Assembly (NCBI RefSeq): GCF_900566075.1
Contig: NZ_UPHU01000001.1
Span: 3,348,001 to 3,412,000, forward strand
Length of the DNA stretch: 64,000 nucleotides
Source of the DNA: Mycobacterium pseudokansasii
GTDB lineage: Bacteria > Actinomycetota > Actinomycetes > Mycobacteriales > Mycobacteriaceae
Direction of reading: 5' to 3'
The notes under the pieces were generated by a model. The model was not told the origin of the DNA and did not search any database. It saw nothing but the letters and a program-made list of their open reading frames with translations. The stretch's first letter is position 1; every line of letters begins with the position of its first letter. Made by a program: the position numbers and the translations under genes. Below are positions 16,892 through 27,974 of this stretch, piece after piece.

Positions 16892-17429
16892 CGTGTTTGT
16901 CGAACCATTCGATGGGGACCTCGGGATGCACTCCGAAGAAGTTGTAGCCGTCGAACCGGCGTTCGGTGCCCTCTATCCAGTACAACCGCTTCTCAGCGAC
17001 GGGAATCGCGTCGTAGATGTCCTGCACATCCTGGGGCCGCGTCATCGTGTCGTCGTGCACCTGGGCCACCAGCGTCGGCACGGCCACGGCGCGCACGTGT
17101 TCGAGCGGTGACTGCTCGGCCAGATGGAATCCGGTACGTTGGTGCACCGCGTCGTCGAATTTGCGGTAGCCGTCCGCCATGCCGATGCTCTTCACGAATT
17201 CCTCGACGATGTAGCGGCCGGAAACCGGCTGCAGCCGGTCCGACTCGGCCGGTATGAACCAGCCTTCGAGAGAAACGCCGTCCATCGACGGGAAGAAAAC
17301 GTCCTGGTAGTCCAATCCGACCTCGTCGGGGCGGCGCAATACCGGAGCGCGGCGCCCCGCGGTCGTGCCGGTCGTCCACAGTTGCAGACAATTGTCGAAA
17401 GCTGCCTGCGCCGTGTCTTGGTTCGCCAT
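16884..17429 (-). pseudogene. Alpha/beta hydrolase with large in-frame internal deletion
   Basis: The frame is open over 181 residues. The N-terminus (PSMDGVSLEGWFIPAESDRL) and the C-terminus (LAEQSPLEHVRAVAVPTLVAQVHDD to FFGVHPEVPIEWFDKHV) match the two ends of ~300-residue alpha/beta hydrolases. Residue 68 jumps directly to QPVSGRYIVEEF. The roughly 120 residues that would contain the oxyanion region and the GxSxG nucleophile are absent. The product cannot be a normal hydrolase. Because it stays in frame it may still be translated. The start ATG at 17429 has no strong ribosome-binding site. I infer the deletion from remembered family architecture. Confidence 0.7.
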
Positions 17430-17592
17430 ATCGGTGACCTCGCTGGTAGATAGATGAACCCGCCCCGTCTCCGACGTTAGCGCTGTTCCCCGGTGTTGGG
17501 CAGGCGGCTGCCCAGCCGCGACATCTCAACGGCCGAAACGTGATGCGTCCCCGGCCTTCACATGCTCGACGCGGTGGGGGAGGCTTGATCCC

Positions 17593-18255
17593 GTGGACGT
17601 CGTGCTTCGCGTGGTCGCGGTGCCGATCGTGGCGGTGGCGCTCGGCGGCTTGCCGGTCGGCGGGCCGGCGCTCGCCGATCCGGCAGCGACCCGGGTGATC
17701 ACCGCGGTGGCGGTCGGATCCGACGGCCAGCCGGTCAATGGTTACCGAGAAGCCCCTGCCCAGGGCAATGTCACCGCCGTCGACAACTGCACGACACCGT
17801 CGCCGTCGGCGGTGGCCGACAACATCTACTATTGCTCGCCAAGCGCGGCCAATGCCGGAACCTGCTGGCCATCGACACCGGAATCGCTTCTGTGCGTTGA
17901 TAATCCGTGGGACAAGCGGCTGCATCGGGTGACCTACGGCGGCCCGCTCCCACTGGTGCACCCGATCGCCACACCCGACCCGTTCGCGCTGGCTCTCGAC
18001 GACGGCACCCATTGCCTGCTACGCAACGGCGGCGCTTGGGGGGGCCGTGACGACGGGTACGTCGGGGTCTACGGTTGTGGCGCGCCCGACGCGAACCTCG
18101 CGGTTTTGTGGCTCCCCAGTCAGGGCGCCGGGACCTGCGTCGACCGCTCGGCGCCGGTGTGGACGGTCAGGGTGGGCCGGCTGGGCACACCGGGTGAGCA
18201 CCTCCCGCCGCCGCAGACTCGCGCGGTGGCCACCGCGTGGTTCGCCGGAAATTAG
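17593..18255 (+). CDS. Secreted hypothetical protein
   Basis: The GTG start gives a 220-residue product with a signal peptide (hydrophobic residues 5-20, cleavage probably after ALA near 28). The mature part is rich in cysteines (CTTP, YYCSP, GTCWP, LLCVD, HCLLR, YGCG, GTCVD), which suggests several disulfides outside the cell. I know no function; similar secreted proteins of unknown role occur in mycobacteria. Its last four bases overlap the stop end of the L,D-transpeptidase gene on the other strand, so the genes converge without a gap. Confidence 0.75.
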   Translation: MDVVLRVVAVPIVAVALGGLPVGGPALADPAATRVITAVAVGSDGQPVNGYREAPAQGNVTAVDNCTTPSPSAVADNIYYCSPSAANAGTCWPSTPESLLCVDNPWDKRLHRVTYGGPLPLVHPIATPDPFALALDDGTHCLLRNGGAWGGRDDGYVGVYGCGAPDANLAVLWLPSQGAGTCVDRSAPVWTVRVGRLGTPGEHLPPPQTRAVATAWFAGN

Positions 18256-19538
18256 TGACCGCCGCCATTCAAGGCGCTGCCCTTGCGCCACTGGTCCCAA
18301 CTCAGGGTCCAGTCGCCGTTCTGTGCCAGCTGCAACGGCGGTCCGCCGCTGTTGCGGACCTCGACCACGTCGCCGGGCACGGAGAAGTTGTAGAACCATT
18401 TCGCGTTGTCGGCGTTGAGGTTCAGGCATCCGTGCGAGGTATCGGTGTGGCCCTGAGCCCACACCGTCGCGTCAAGCTGATGCAGATAGATGCCGTCGGT
18501 GCTGATGCGGGTGGCGTAGTTGATGTTCTCGCGATATCCGAGGCGGGAATTCGTGGGCAGCCCGAAGGTCGACGAGTCCATCACCACCGGGTTGCCCTTG
18601 TCGAGCACGGTGTAGATGCCGGGGGGCGTCCAGAAGGACAGGGTGCGCCCGGCCACCGTTTCGGTGCCGCCCATCCCCATGGAGGTGGGCATGGTGCGGA
18701 CCAGGGCGCCGTTGTCGAACACGCTGACCAGCTTGGTGGCGTCGTCGGCAATAGCGATGTGCGCGTTGCCGATGCGAAATGACACCCGGTTGTCTTCTTG
18801 CCCGAATACGCCGTTGCCCAAGGCGATTCCGTAGATCTTTGCCTCGACGGTGACGGTGGTGCCCGGCGCGTAGTAATGCTCGGGTCGCCAGTGGGCGTTC
18901 TGGTCGTCGACCCAGAACCAGGAGCCGGCGACCGCGGGTTCGGTCGTCACCGCCAGCTGTCGCTCGGCGGCGGCGCGGTCAGCGATCTGTTCGTCGAAGC
19001 GGGCGACGATCACCGTTCCGGCGCCGTAAGTGCCGGCCTCGCGCAGCCGGGCCTGCGAGGTGGTGGTCAGAGAGACCTTGGTCTGGTTGGACGGCCGCAG
19101 CGTGGAAAACGACGACACGTGTTGCGCGGCAATACCGTTGGGTCCACGGCTGGACACCGTCAGGGTGTAGGTGCGTCCGTAGCCCAGGGGCACGGTGGGT
19201 CTCCACACGGTGTTGTCCGGGGTCATGATGCCCGGCACCGGTGTGCCGTGGTCATTGACCATGCGGACCTCGGTCAGCGTTCCCACATCGGCTTTCACCA
19301 CCACGTTCGCAACCGGGTCGACATCATGGGCGTCGGGTCCGGGGGTGATCGTCACGTGTGCGGATCCAGACGCCTCCGCCGCGGCCCCGGACCTACCGCA
19401 GTCCGGGCAACCCGGCAACCCGACGATCCGAATCGCACCGACCACCCCGACGACGACGAATACGGCCAGCAGGAAACGGCGCGGCCCGCTGATGCCCAGT
19501 ATCCGCCGAACGAGCTCAGCGCTGTCTGTGGACGTCAT
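18252..19538 (-). CDS. L,D-transpeptidase (LdtMt2-like)
   Basis: I start the 428-residue protein at ATG 19538; the frame continues upstream but looks non-coding. Layout: N-terminal membrane anchor (about 20-41), two Ig-like domains (about 65-270) and a YkuD catalytic domain with HTDTSHGCLN, in which the Cys is the nucleophile and the His general base. The segments PTSMGMG and VMDSSTFGLP and the Trp-rich C-terminal WTLSWDQWRKG match LdtMt2 (Rv2518c) and close paralogues. It makes 3-3 peptidoglycan cross-links in the periplasm. A CPDC pair sits just after the anchor. Which of the mycobacterial Ldt paralogues it is cannot be settled by eye. Confidence 0.9.
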   Translation of the reverse strand: MTSTDSAELVRRILGISGPRRFLLAVFVVVGVVGAIRIVGLPGCPDCGRSGAAAEASGSAHVTITPGPDAHDVDPVANVVVKADVGTLTEVRMVNDHGTPVPGIMTPDNTVWRPTVPLGYGRTYTLTVSSRGPNGIAAQHVSSFSTLRPSNQTKVSLTTTSQARLREAGTYGAGTVIVARFDEQIADRAAAERQLAVTTEPAVAGSWFWVDDQNAHWRPEHYYAPGTTVTVEAKIYGIALGNGVFGQEDNRVSFRIGNAHIAIADDATKLVSVFDNGALVRTMPTSMGMGGTETVAGRTLSFWTPPGIYTVLDKGNPVVMDSSTFGLPTNSRLGYRENINYATRISTDGIYLHQLDATVWAQGHTDTSHGCLNLNADNAKWFYNFSVPGDVVEVRNSGGPPLQLAQNGDWTLSWDQWRKGSALNGGGH

Positions 19539-19670
19539 TGACGTTGTGGTCCCCGGTTTTTCTGTGCTGGCCCGAAGTTGATGTCGGGCGCTCGGCAGCT
19601 CGGGTATGAGGTAACCCGTGGGCGGGTGGTCTGAAACCAGTGTGGCGCCACTGCGAGAGATCATGACGTT

Positions 19671-20179
19671 ATGGCCGACGACGAACTCGACACCCTGTAC
19701 GCGGTGGCGCCGGACGCTTTCACCGCAGAACGCACCAGGTTGGTGGCGGAGGCCAGGCAGCGCGGCGATGCCGCCGCCGCGAAACGGATCTCCGCGGCGC
19801 GCAAGCCTACGACGGCGGCATGGATTGTCAACCGGCTGGTGCTCACGCACGGGAATGTCGCTCGGCAGCTGGCCGACATCGGTGACGGCCTGCGCGACGC
19901 GCACACCGGGATGGACGGCGACCGTATCCGCGACCTGTCCACCGCGCAACACCGGCTGATCACCGACCTGGCTCGCACCGCTTTCGAGGCAGCCGACGTG
20001 AAAAGCCCGTCGTCGGCGCTGCGTGACGACGTGACGAGGCGCTGGCTGATCTTCGGACCGCAGAGCGCGAGCTGAGCCGCGCCGAAGAGCGTTATCGCAA
20101 GGCCCAAGAAGCCGGCCGCGCCGCGGCGGATCTGGTCAAAGAGGCGAAATCACAACCGCAGCCAGACCGTGATCGATAA
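19671..20179 (+). pseudogene. Conserved hypothetical protein, internally deleted and frameshifted
   Basis: The first frame runs 134 residues from ATG 19671 (MADDELDTLYAVAPDAF, then AARKPTTAAWIVNRL) and stops at 20075. After ALRDDVT the sequence that belongs to the family's C-terminus, LADLRTAERELSRAEERYRK ending at TAA 20179, continues in a different frame. Full-length relatives are about 300 residues with a long Ala-rich coiled-coil middle. Here the middle is gone and the end is out of frame. A truncated 134-residue product could still be made. Function of the family unknown. Confidence 0.65.
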
Positions 20180-20187
20180 TCAGCACC

Positions 20188-20949
20188 ATGCCCGACGTCC
20201 GGATCGCAGCCGCCGCGCGCAATGCGGTGCGAGCCGCGTTGGTCGTGGCCGGTATTTCCATCGCCTCGGCGTGTGGCCACCCTGCGCCGCCGGAGCCGTC
20301 GACGACGCTGTCGACGGTCATCGCCGACACCACGTCCACCAATCTCCCGGTCACGGCGTCCCCGACCACCGTCGCCGGCATGTACGGCGACCCCGTGGCG
20401 GCCGCCAGGTACTGGCAGCAGCAGTCGCTCGAGGACAACTGCGGGCTGGTTTCGGTCGCCGATGTGGTCGGTCAGATCACCGGGCACGCGCCGACCGAGC
20501 AAGAGATGATCGCGCTGGCGGAAAGCACTCCTTCGCAGACCAACCCGGGGCCCATCTATGCCCCCGCCAACGACCCGAGCCACGCCAACGGCACCGGGGG
20601 CATCGAGCTGGGGGACACGATCGTACTGCTCGCGCACTACGGCATCACATCCGTGATGACCGATTCCACGCACCCCGATGAGACCGGGCTGCCCGCCCTG
20701 CAGCAGTACCTCACCGATAACCGCAAGATCATCGCCTGGGTCAATTCCGCGGCCATCTGGAACAGCGGCGATCAGCGCAGCACGGCCGACCACTTCCTCG
20801 TCGTCACCGGGATCGACACCAAAAACGAGATCGTCCACCTCAACGACCCCGGCGCCGACCACGCCGACGAGCAGGTCGCCGTGACCACCTTCACGACGGC
20901 CTGGCACACCGGCGGGGATTCGATCGTGGTCACTGCCGCCGCGGGTTGA
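20188..20949 (+). CDS. Lipoprotein-like C39-type cysteine peptidase
   Basis: The 253-residue protein has an N-terminal hydrophobic segment ending at SIASAC (residues 23-28), a plausible lipobox, followed by a Thr/Pro-rich linker. The domain after residue 75 looks like the papain-like C39_2 fold: QQQSLEDNCGLVSVADV with candidate nucleophile Cys, ADHFLVVTGID with His, and VHLNDPG with Asp. This would give a Cys-His-Asp triad outside the cytoplasmic membrane. The substrate is unknown. The gene ends at a strong hairpin shared with katG. Confidence 0.75.
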   Translation: MPDVRIAAAARNAVRAALVVAGISIASACGHPAPPEPSTTLSTVIADTTSTNLPVTASPTTVAGMYGDPVAAARYWQQQSLEDNCGLVSVADVVGQITGHAPTEQEMIALAESTPSQTNPGPIYAPANDPSHANGTGGIELGDTIVLLAHYGITSVMTDSTHPDETGLPALQQYLTDNRKIIAWVNSAAIWNSGDQRSTADHFLVVTGIDTKNEIVHLNDPGADHADEQVAVTTFTTAWHTGGDSIVVTAAAG

Positions 20950-20956
20950 GCGAAAA

Positions 20957-20991
20957 CGACACCCCGCGAACCGGCGGTTCGCGGGGTGTCG
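20957..20991. terminator. Hairpin terminator between convergent genes
   Basis: A perfect inverted repeat of 17-base arms (20957-20973 and 20975-20991) lies 8 bases after the C39-like gene and 19 bases before the katG stop. The inner base pairs would open to form the loop. There is no T-tract. It probably stops transcription from both sides. Confidence 0.85.
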
Positions 20992-21009
20992 CTTGGTCAC
21001 GTCGGCGGA

Positions 21010-23286
<2,277 letters not shown>

Positions 23287-23739
23287 TCACGGCTGTGATC
23301 GAGGTACTGCGGTCGAGCAGTCGGGGCACAGACCCCAGTAGATGACTTCGGCCTCGTCGAGAACGAAGCCATCAAGAACGTTGCCGTCGTCCGCGGGGGT
23401 CAGGCACGGGGCATCCCCGACCGCACAGTCGATATCGGCGATGACTCCACACGAGCGGCAGACGACGTGGTGGTGGTTGTCGCCCACCCGGGACTCGTAG
23501 CGGGCGACCGAACCCGACGGCTGGATCCGACGGATCAGACCTACCGAGGTGAGCGCATTGAGCACGTCGTACACCGCCTGGCGGGATACCTCGGGCAGGC
23601 CGGTCCGAACCGCCGAGAAGATGGTCTCGGTGTCGGCGTGTGGGTTGGCGTCTACGGCTTCGAGTACGGCAAGCCGGGGCCGGGTGACACGCAGGTCGGC
23701 CATTCGCAGCTTTTGTGTGTAGTGCGCCGTTGACGCCAC
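23287..23739 (-). CDS. furA: Fur-family regulator FurA
   Basis: The 150-residue protein carries the winged-helix DNA-binding domain (LRVTRPRLAVLEAV, then VSRQAVYDVLNAL) and the metal-binding C-terminal domain with HHHVVCRSCG and CPDC. It is very similar to M. tuberculosis FurA, which represses the furA-katG operon and releases it under oxidative stress. The start is GTG at 23739. An inverted repeat lies about 20 bases upstream. As in M. tuberculosis, the message may be leaderless or nearly so, since no strong ribosome-binding site is seen. Confidence 0.95.
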   Translation of the reverse strand: MASTAHYTQKLRMADLRVTRPRLAVLEAVDANPHADTETIFSAVRTGLPEVSRQAVYDVLNALTSVGLIRRIQPSGSVARYESRVGDNHHHVVCRSCGVIADIDCAVGDAPCLTPADDGNVLDGFVLDEAEVIYWGLCPDCSTAVPRSQP

Positions 23740-23759
23740 TTCGCCACTATGACCCCTTT

Positions 23760-23776
23760 TCTTGAACCAGTCAAGA
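23760..23776 (-). promoter_or_regulatory. Candidate FurA operator / furA promoter element
   Basis: The 17-base sequence TCTTGAACCAGTCAAGA (plus strand) is an inverted repeat with 6-base arms and a 5-base spacer, located 21 bases before the furA start codon. On the coding strand it reads TCTTGACTGGTTCAAGA followed by AAAGG and overlaps a TTGACT-like -35 box. The place and sequence resemble the AT-rich FurA-binding site of the M. tuberculosis furA promoter. Autoregulation by FurA is the natural inference. Confidence 0.7.
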
Positions 23777-23928
23777 CTTCTAGGGGCGGGATTTGGCGGA
23801 CCCGTCGGGGACCATCTTCGTCGGCTGCGACAGGTCGGACCATCGGGCGTCGTTCGCCTCGACTCATCGGCTCATGAGTTCAATAGCATTGCGGCGCAAG
23901 CAGTTGAGCCGCGATCGCGAATCGCCGC

Positions 23929-24405
23929 TCAACTGGAGACCAGGCCCTCCAAGCTCTCCAGTGACGCGGCCAGGTAGTCCTCCGCGAAGGGAGGCATCCC
24001 GCCGACCTGGTCGCGGAAACTCTGTGGGGTGGCACTCCAGTCGTAGGTCAGGGTCACGTCGGTGTGCTCGCCGTTGGGCACGAGGTCGTAGCGCCACCAC
24101 CAACCGCCGGCAACGTGGTTTCCGGCGGAGTCGAGCTGGCCCGGCATCCAGCCGATGGCCCGGTCCCGGTCGAAGACATTGACCAGGTTGTAGGTGACGT
24201 AATCGCCCCCGGCTTGAGTCAGGTACATATTCATCGCGAACACTTGACCGCTGCCGGTGATCGGTGCGGTGTCTATCGCGTCGCGGACCCAGTCGCCGGG
24301 CTGGGTGCCCCGATGGCGTGCCGGCTCGGCCAGCACGGCGAAAATCTCGGCCGGCGTCGCGGCGATGGTACGGCTGACGGCAAATCGCTCGGCGTTGTCG
24401 CTCAT
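23929..24405 (-). CDS. SRPBCC (polyketide cyclase/START-like) protein
   Basis: The 158-residue protein starts at ATG 24405, preceded by GAGGA. The opening FAVSRTIAATPAEIFAVLAEPARH is the usual first strand and helix of SRPBCC ligand-binding proteins, and WWWRYDLVPNGEHTDVTLTYDW is the central sheet. Such proteins bind hydrophobic ligands in a deep cavity; no ligand or reaction can be named. It is on the same strand as furA, 189 bases upstream of it, and divergent from the mycolate cyclopropane synthase gene. Confidence 0.87.
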   Translation of the reverse strand: MSDNAERFAVSRTIAATPAEIFAVLAEPARHRGTQPGDWVRDAIDTAPITGSGQVFAMNMYLTQAGGDYVTYNLVNVFDRDRAIGWMPGQLDSAGNHVAGGWWWRYDLVPNGEHTDVTLTYDWSATPQSFRDQVGGMPPFAEDYLAASLESLEGLVSS

Positions 24406-24637
24406 GCGTTGTCCTCGGTCCACAGGCTCACGCGATTACTCGCCACGAAAGTCCAGCCAACCACACCGGGAGTCCACCTGTGTTTGCGCCCCGGCCCCGG
24501 TCGGGTGCACCCGACGGGCCGGGGTACGAACGGGCGGATGGCCCGCCGGCTGGTTTGATGGATCACACGGGGAGAGGCTGCAGACCGGTGCACGCCACCC
24601 CGCGGGGGCCTCAGGGGGGCCAGAAAGGCACACGATC

Positions 24638-25501
24638 ATGGCTCAGAAGCTGAGACCGCATTTCGACAAGGTACAGGCGCACTACGACTTGTCCGACGAG
24701 TTCTTCCGGCTGTTCCTGGACCCGACCCAGACCTACAGCTGCGCCTACTTCGAGCGCGACGACATGACCCTGGAACAGGCCCAGATCGCCAAGATCGACC
24801 TGGCGCTGGGCAAGCTGGGCCTGCAACCCGGGATGACGCTGCTCGACGTCGGCTGCGGCTGGGGCGCCACCATGCGCCGGGCCATCGAAAAGTACGACGT
24901 CAACGTCATCGGCCTGACCCTGTCGAAGAACCAGGCCGCCCACGTCCAGAAGAGCTTCGACGAACTCGACACCCCGCGCACTAGGACGGTGCTACTGAAG
25001 GGCTGGGAACAGTTCGACGAGCCCGTCGACCGGATCGTGTCCATCGGCGCCTTCGAGCACTTCGGCCACGACCGCTACGACGACTTCTTCGCCATGGCAC
25101 ACCGGGTTCTGCCCGCCGACGGCGTGATGCTGCTGCACACCATCACCGGCTTGACCCGAGAGCAGCTCAGCGAGCAGGGTCTGCCCATCTCGATCGACAT
25201 CATCCGCTTCGTCAAGTTCATTGTCACCGAGATCTTCCCGGGCGGCCGGTTGCCCTCGATCGACATGGTGGCGGAGCGCTCGGCAAAGTCGGGCTTCACC
25301 CTGACCCGACGCCAGTCACTGCAACAGCACTACGCGCGGACCCTGGACCTGTGGGCCGCGGCGCTACAGGCGCACCAGGACGAGGCCATCGCGATCCAGT
25401 CCGAAGAGGTCTACGAGCGCTACATGACGTACCTGACCGGCTGCGCCAAGGCGTTTCGCACCGGCTACATCGACGTCAACCAGTTCACCTTGCAGAAATA
25501 G
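24638..25501 (+). CDS. cmaA1: Cyclopropane mycolic acid synthase, CmaA1-like
   Basis: The 287-residue protein has the family length and all its marks: YDLSDEFFRLFLDPTQTYSC at the N-terminus, SAM-binding LLDVGCGWGATM near residue 68, FEHFGHDRYDDFF, and IFPGGRLPSI. It adds a methylene from S-adenosylmethionine across a double bond of meromycolate chains on AcpM. Signature stretches such as KLGLQPGMTLLDVGCGWGAT and LLPADGVMLLHTITGL-like residues are closest to CmaA1 among CmaA1, CmaA2, PcaA and MmaA1-4 as I remember them. The symbol is therefore tentative; site of cyclopropanation needs a test. Single gene, own promoter. Confidence 0.88.
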   Translation: MAQKLRPHFDKVQAHYDLSDEFFRLFLDPTQTYSCAYFERDDMTLEQAQIAKIDLALGKLGLQPGMTLLDVGCGWGATMRRAIEKYDVNVIGLTLSKNQAAHVQKSFDELDTPRTRTVLLKGWEQFDEPVDRIVSIGAFEHFGHDRYDDFFAMAHRVLPADGVMLLHTITGLTREQLSEQGLPISIDIIRFVKFIVTEIFPGGRLPSIDMVAERSAKSGFTLTRRQSLQQHYARTLDLWAAALQAHQDEAIAIQSEEVYERYMTYLTGCAKAFRTGYIDVNQFTLQK

Positions 25502-25655
25502 CATTTCGCGCCGACTCTGGCGACACGTGGCCAAAGCGGGCGGGGAGCACGCGGCACCATTTCGGATGCAACGACACGGCTAAGAGCGGAAAACGAAGCA
25601 TAACGATTCGGCGCCCACCCTGGAATGGTCCGCAAGCGGATGCGAGTGTGTTGCG

Positions 25656-25889
25656 GTGAGTGTTGACGTCGGCGAGTTGGTGCATCGCTCGGCAGCGCAC
25701 TGGGCGGACCGACCGCCCCGGCGCTGCGGGCGTGGCCACTGGCTGTTGCCCGGGCACATGATCGTGGCCACCATCCGATGTTCCTGCGGCCGGCACATCT
25801 GTTGGCAATGCGAGTGCGGTGCGGCTACCTATGGGCCGGCTTTGATCGAATCCTGCAGCCTTGCCGCCGGCGGGTCCGGCCACACTTAG
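25656..25889 (+). CDS. Small cysteine-rich protein, 77 aa
   Basis: From GTG 25656 the frame encodes a protein with cysteines in RRCGRGH, RCSCGRH, WQCECG, which could bind zinc or an iron-sulfur cluster, plus a further Cys near the C-terminus (ESCSLAAG). The spacing C-C-x-x-x-x-x-C-x-x-C-x-C is unusual. There is no membrane segment. It is not in an evident operon; 154 bases separate it from the cyclopropane synthase. No family recognised, but cysteine clustering supports real coding. Confidence 0.55.
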   Translation: MSVDVGELVHRSAAHWADRPPRRCGRGHWLLPGHMIVATIRCSCGRHICWQCECGAATYGPALIESCSLAAGGSGHT

Positions 25890-26324
25890 CCGGCCGTTTG
25901 TCTACACGTCATTGACGCCGTTCCGGCGCGCGGCCCAGGACGACAGCCCGGGCGCACCACCGATAGGGCGCCGGCGGGGTAGGTCAGATGTAGGTGTCGT
26001 GGCGGGCCGTGCGCCGTTGCTCGGGCCGGCTAGAGCGGTGATGCACAGACCCCATCGTCCGACGCCGAACGCTGGTGGGCCCCTTGGCCTGACTCCGAGT
26101 GAACCCTTCTCATCAACCCGCGCAGACACTACCTGCCGGCCACCGGCAATTTCGTACTGGGCGACGGCCACGCCGATCGCCTGAGGCCAGCAAGGTGACA
26201 CGAAGTGCCCCGGGCCGATTCATGACGCGATATCGGGCCGCTGTGCCGAAAACGCATATCCCCAGCCAGGACCTGGATACGCTTAGTGCACACACGGGTG
26301 GGCGATTGACGCGGAGGGAGCGGC
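25890..26324. other. Intergenic region upstream of PE_PGRS aspartic protease
   Basis: No supported gene. A 99-codon minus-strand frame (25902-26201) is open but has low-complexity, antisense-like composition. The promoter of the PE_PGRS gene should lie in the last 100 bases. GGAGGGAGCGG directly before the GTG at 26325 is a good ribosome-binding site. Confidence 0.4.
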
Positions 26325-27929
26325 GTGTCACTTCTGGTGGTGGCTCCCGAGATCGTGGCGTCGGCGGCAGCGGATCTGGAGAGCCTCAACTCGGCGCTGA
26401 ATGCGGCGAACGCGGCGGCTGCCGGACCGACAACTGTGCTTGCGGCCGCCGGCATTGACGAGGTGTCGGCGGCGGTGGCCACCCTGTTCGCCGGGTTCGG
26501 TCAGGAATACCAGGCGCTCAGCACCCAGGCCAACACCTTTTACCAGCAGTTCGTGGCGGCGCTGAACTCGTCGGCCGGGTCGTATCAGGCCGGAGAAGCC
26601 CAGGCCGTGTCGCTGCTGCAGACGGCACAACTCGATCTGCTGGGCGCGGTGAATGCACCCACCCTGGCGCTGTTGGGTCGCCCGCTGATCGGGGATGGCG
26701 CAACCGGGACGGGGTCGAGTCCGAACGGCGCGGCCGGCGGGCTGTTGCTCGGCAACGGCGGCAACGGTTATTCGCAAACCGCGTCGGGAGTACCCGGCGG
26801 CGCCGGTGGCCCGGCCGGGCTGATCGGCAATGGCGGTGCCGGGGGTACCGGCGGAACCGGCGCACCCGGTGGGGCCGGCGGTAACGGTGGCTGGCTGTGG
26901 GGCTACGGCGGGCCCGGCGGAGCCGGCGGCGGGTCGCTTGGCATTGGCGGGACCGGTGGCGTCGGCGGGCCTGCGGGCCTGTTCGGTTGGGGCGGCGGCG
27001 GTGGCGCCGGCGGTCTCGGCAACGGCGGAATGCTCGGCACCGGCGGCGCCGGTGGGCGCGGCGGCTTGTTGTGGGGCAACGCCGGGATCAGCGGGCCGGG
27101 CCTGGACGGCCGAACCGTGCCGCTGACCATGCACGCGGTCACCGAGCCGGTGGTATTCATGTCCGTCAACGGCGGACCGAACGTGCCCATACTGGTTGAC
27201 ACCGGATCCGCCGGCCTTGTCGTCACGCCCAACGAAGTAGGGGGAATATTCGGCCTGTTCCGCATGGGCTTGCCGACCAGTTTCGGACTCAGCGGTTACA
27301 GCGGCGGGCTGACCTACCTCTATGCCACCTACCATGCGCCGGTCGATTTCGGGAACGGCATCGCCACCCCGCCGACCAACGTCAACGTCGTCCTGCTGTC
27401 ATTCCCCCAAACATTCTCCGGGTATTTCGCGCCCGCAGGTGTCAACGGCGTGTTGGGCATCGGACCCAATGCGACCGGCCCCGGTCCCAGCATTCCGAAC
27501 CAGGCGCTGCCGGGCGACCTCAATCAGGGTGTGCTCATCAACATCCCCGAGGGCACCATGCGGTTCGGCCCCGATCCGCTGGGCGCAGGAGTCTCGGTGA
27601 CCGGGTCACCGATCGCCACGCTGGGTCTCAAGATCAACGCCGGGTCCCTGCAACACGTTCCGATGATCGTCGATTCCGGCGGGGTGCTGGGCACCATGCC
27701 GGCGTCCGTACTCGGCACCGGCCAGGTGTCCGGGGACGTGCCGAACGGAACTCGCATTGAGGTCTACACCAACGACGGTTCGACGCGTCTGTACGAGTAC
27801 ATCGTGAACGGGAACGGCCCCCGGGTCATTTCCAGTGGCCTGATGAACACCGGGTATGTGCCCTTCGACAAGAAACCGGTGTACATCTCGTACAGCCCGT
27901 CCGGCGTGGGGACGACGGTCTTTCACTAA
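26325..27929 (+). CDS. PE_PGRS protein with C-terminal aspartic protease domain (PecA-like)
   Basis: The 534-residue protein has a PE domain (1-95; [29 protein letters not shown]), the PE_PGRS linker [19 protein letters not shown] segment, a short Gly-rich PGRS part (about 125-255), and a C-terminal domain of some 275 residues. That domain holds two aspartic protease motifs, DTGS (292-295) and DSGG (450-453). This is the layout of PE_PGRS16, PE_PGRS26 and PE26 of M. tuberculosis and PecA of M. marinum, which cleave themselves and other PE proteins at the cell surface after ESX-5 secretion. The GTG start has a strong ribosome-binding site. Confidence 0.93.
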   Translation: MSLLVVAPEIVASAAADLESLNSALNAANAAAAGPTTVLAAAGIDEVSAAVATLFAGFGQEYQALSTQANTFYQQFVAALNSSAGSYQAGEAQAVSLLQTAQLDLLGAVNAPTLALLGRPLIGDGATGTGSSPNGAAGGLLLGNGGNGYSQTASGVPGGAGGPAGLIGNGGAGGTGGTGAPGGAGGNGGWLWGYGGPGGAGGGSLGIGGTGGVGGPAGLFGWGGGGGAGGLGNGGMLGTGGAGGRGGLLWGNAGISGPGLDGRTVPLTMHAVTEPVVFMSVNGGPNVPILVDTGSAGLVVTPNEVGGIFGLFRMGLPTSFGLSGYSGGLTYLYATYHAPVDFGNGIATPPTNVNVVLLSFPQTFSGYFAPAGVNGVLGIGPNATGPGPSIPNQALPGDLNQGVLINIPEGTMRFGPDPLGAGVSVTGSPIATLGLKINAGSLQHVPMIVDSGGVLGTMPASVLGTGQVSGDVPNGTRIEVYTNDGSTRLYEYIVNGNGPRVISSGLMNTGYVPFDKKPVYISYSPSGVGTTVFH

Positions 27930-27974
27930 GCCGGCGTGAAACGCGGCACCGACCGGGCGTGCAAGGGCGTGCTG

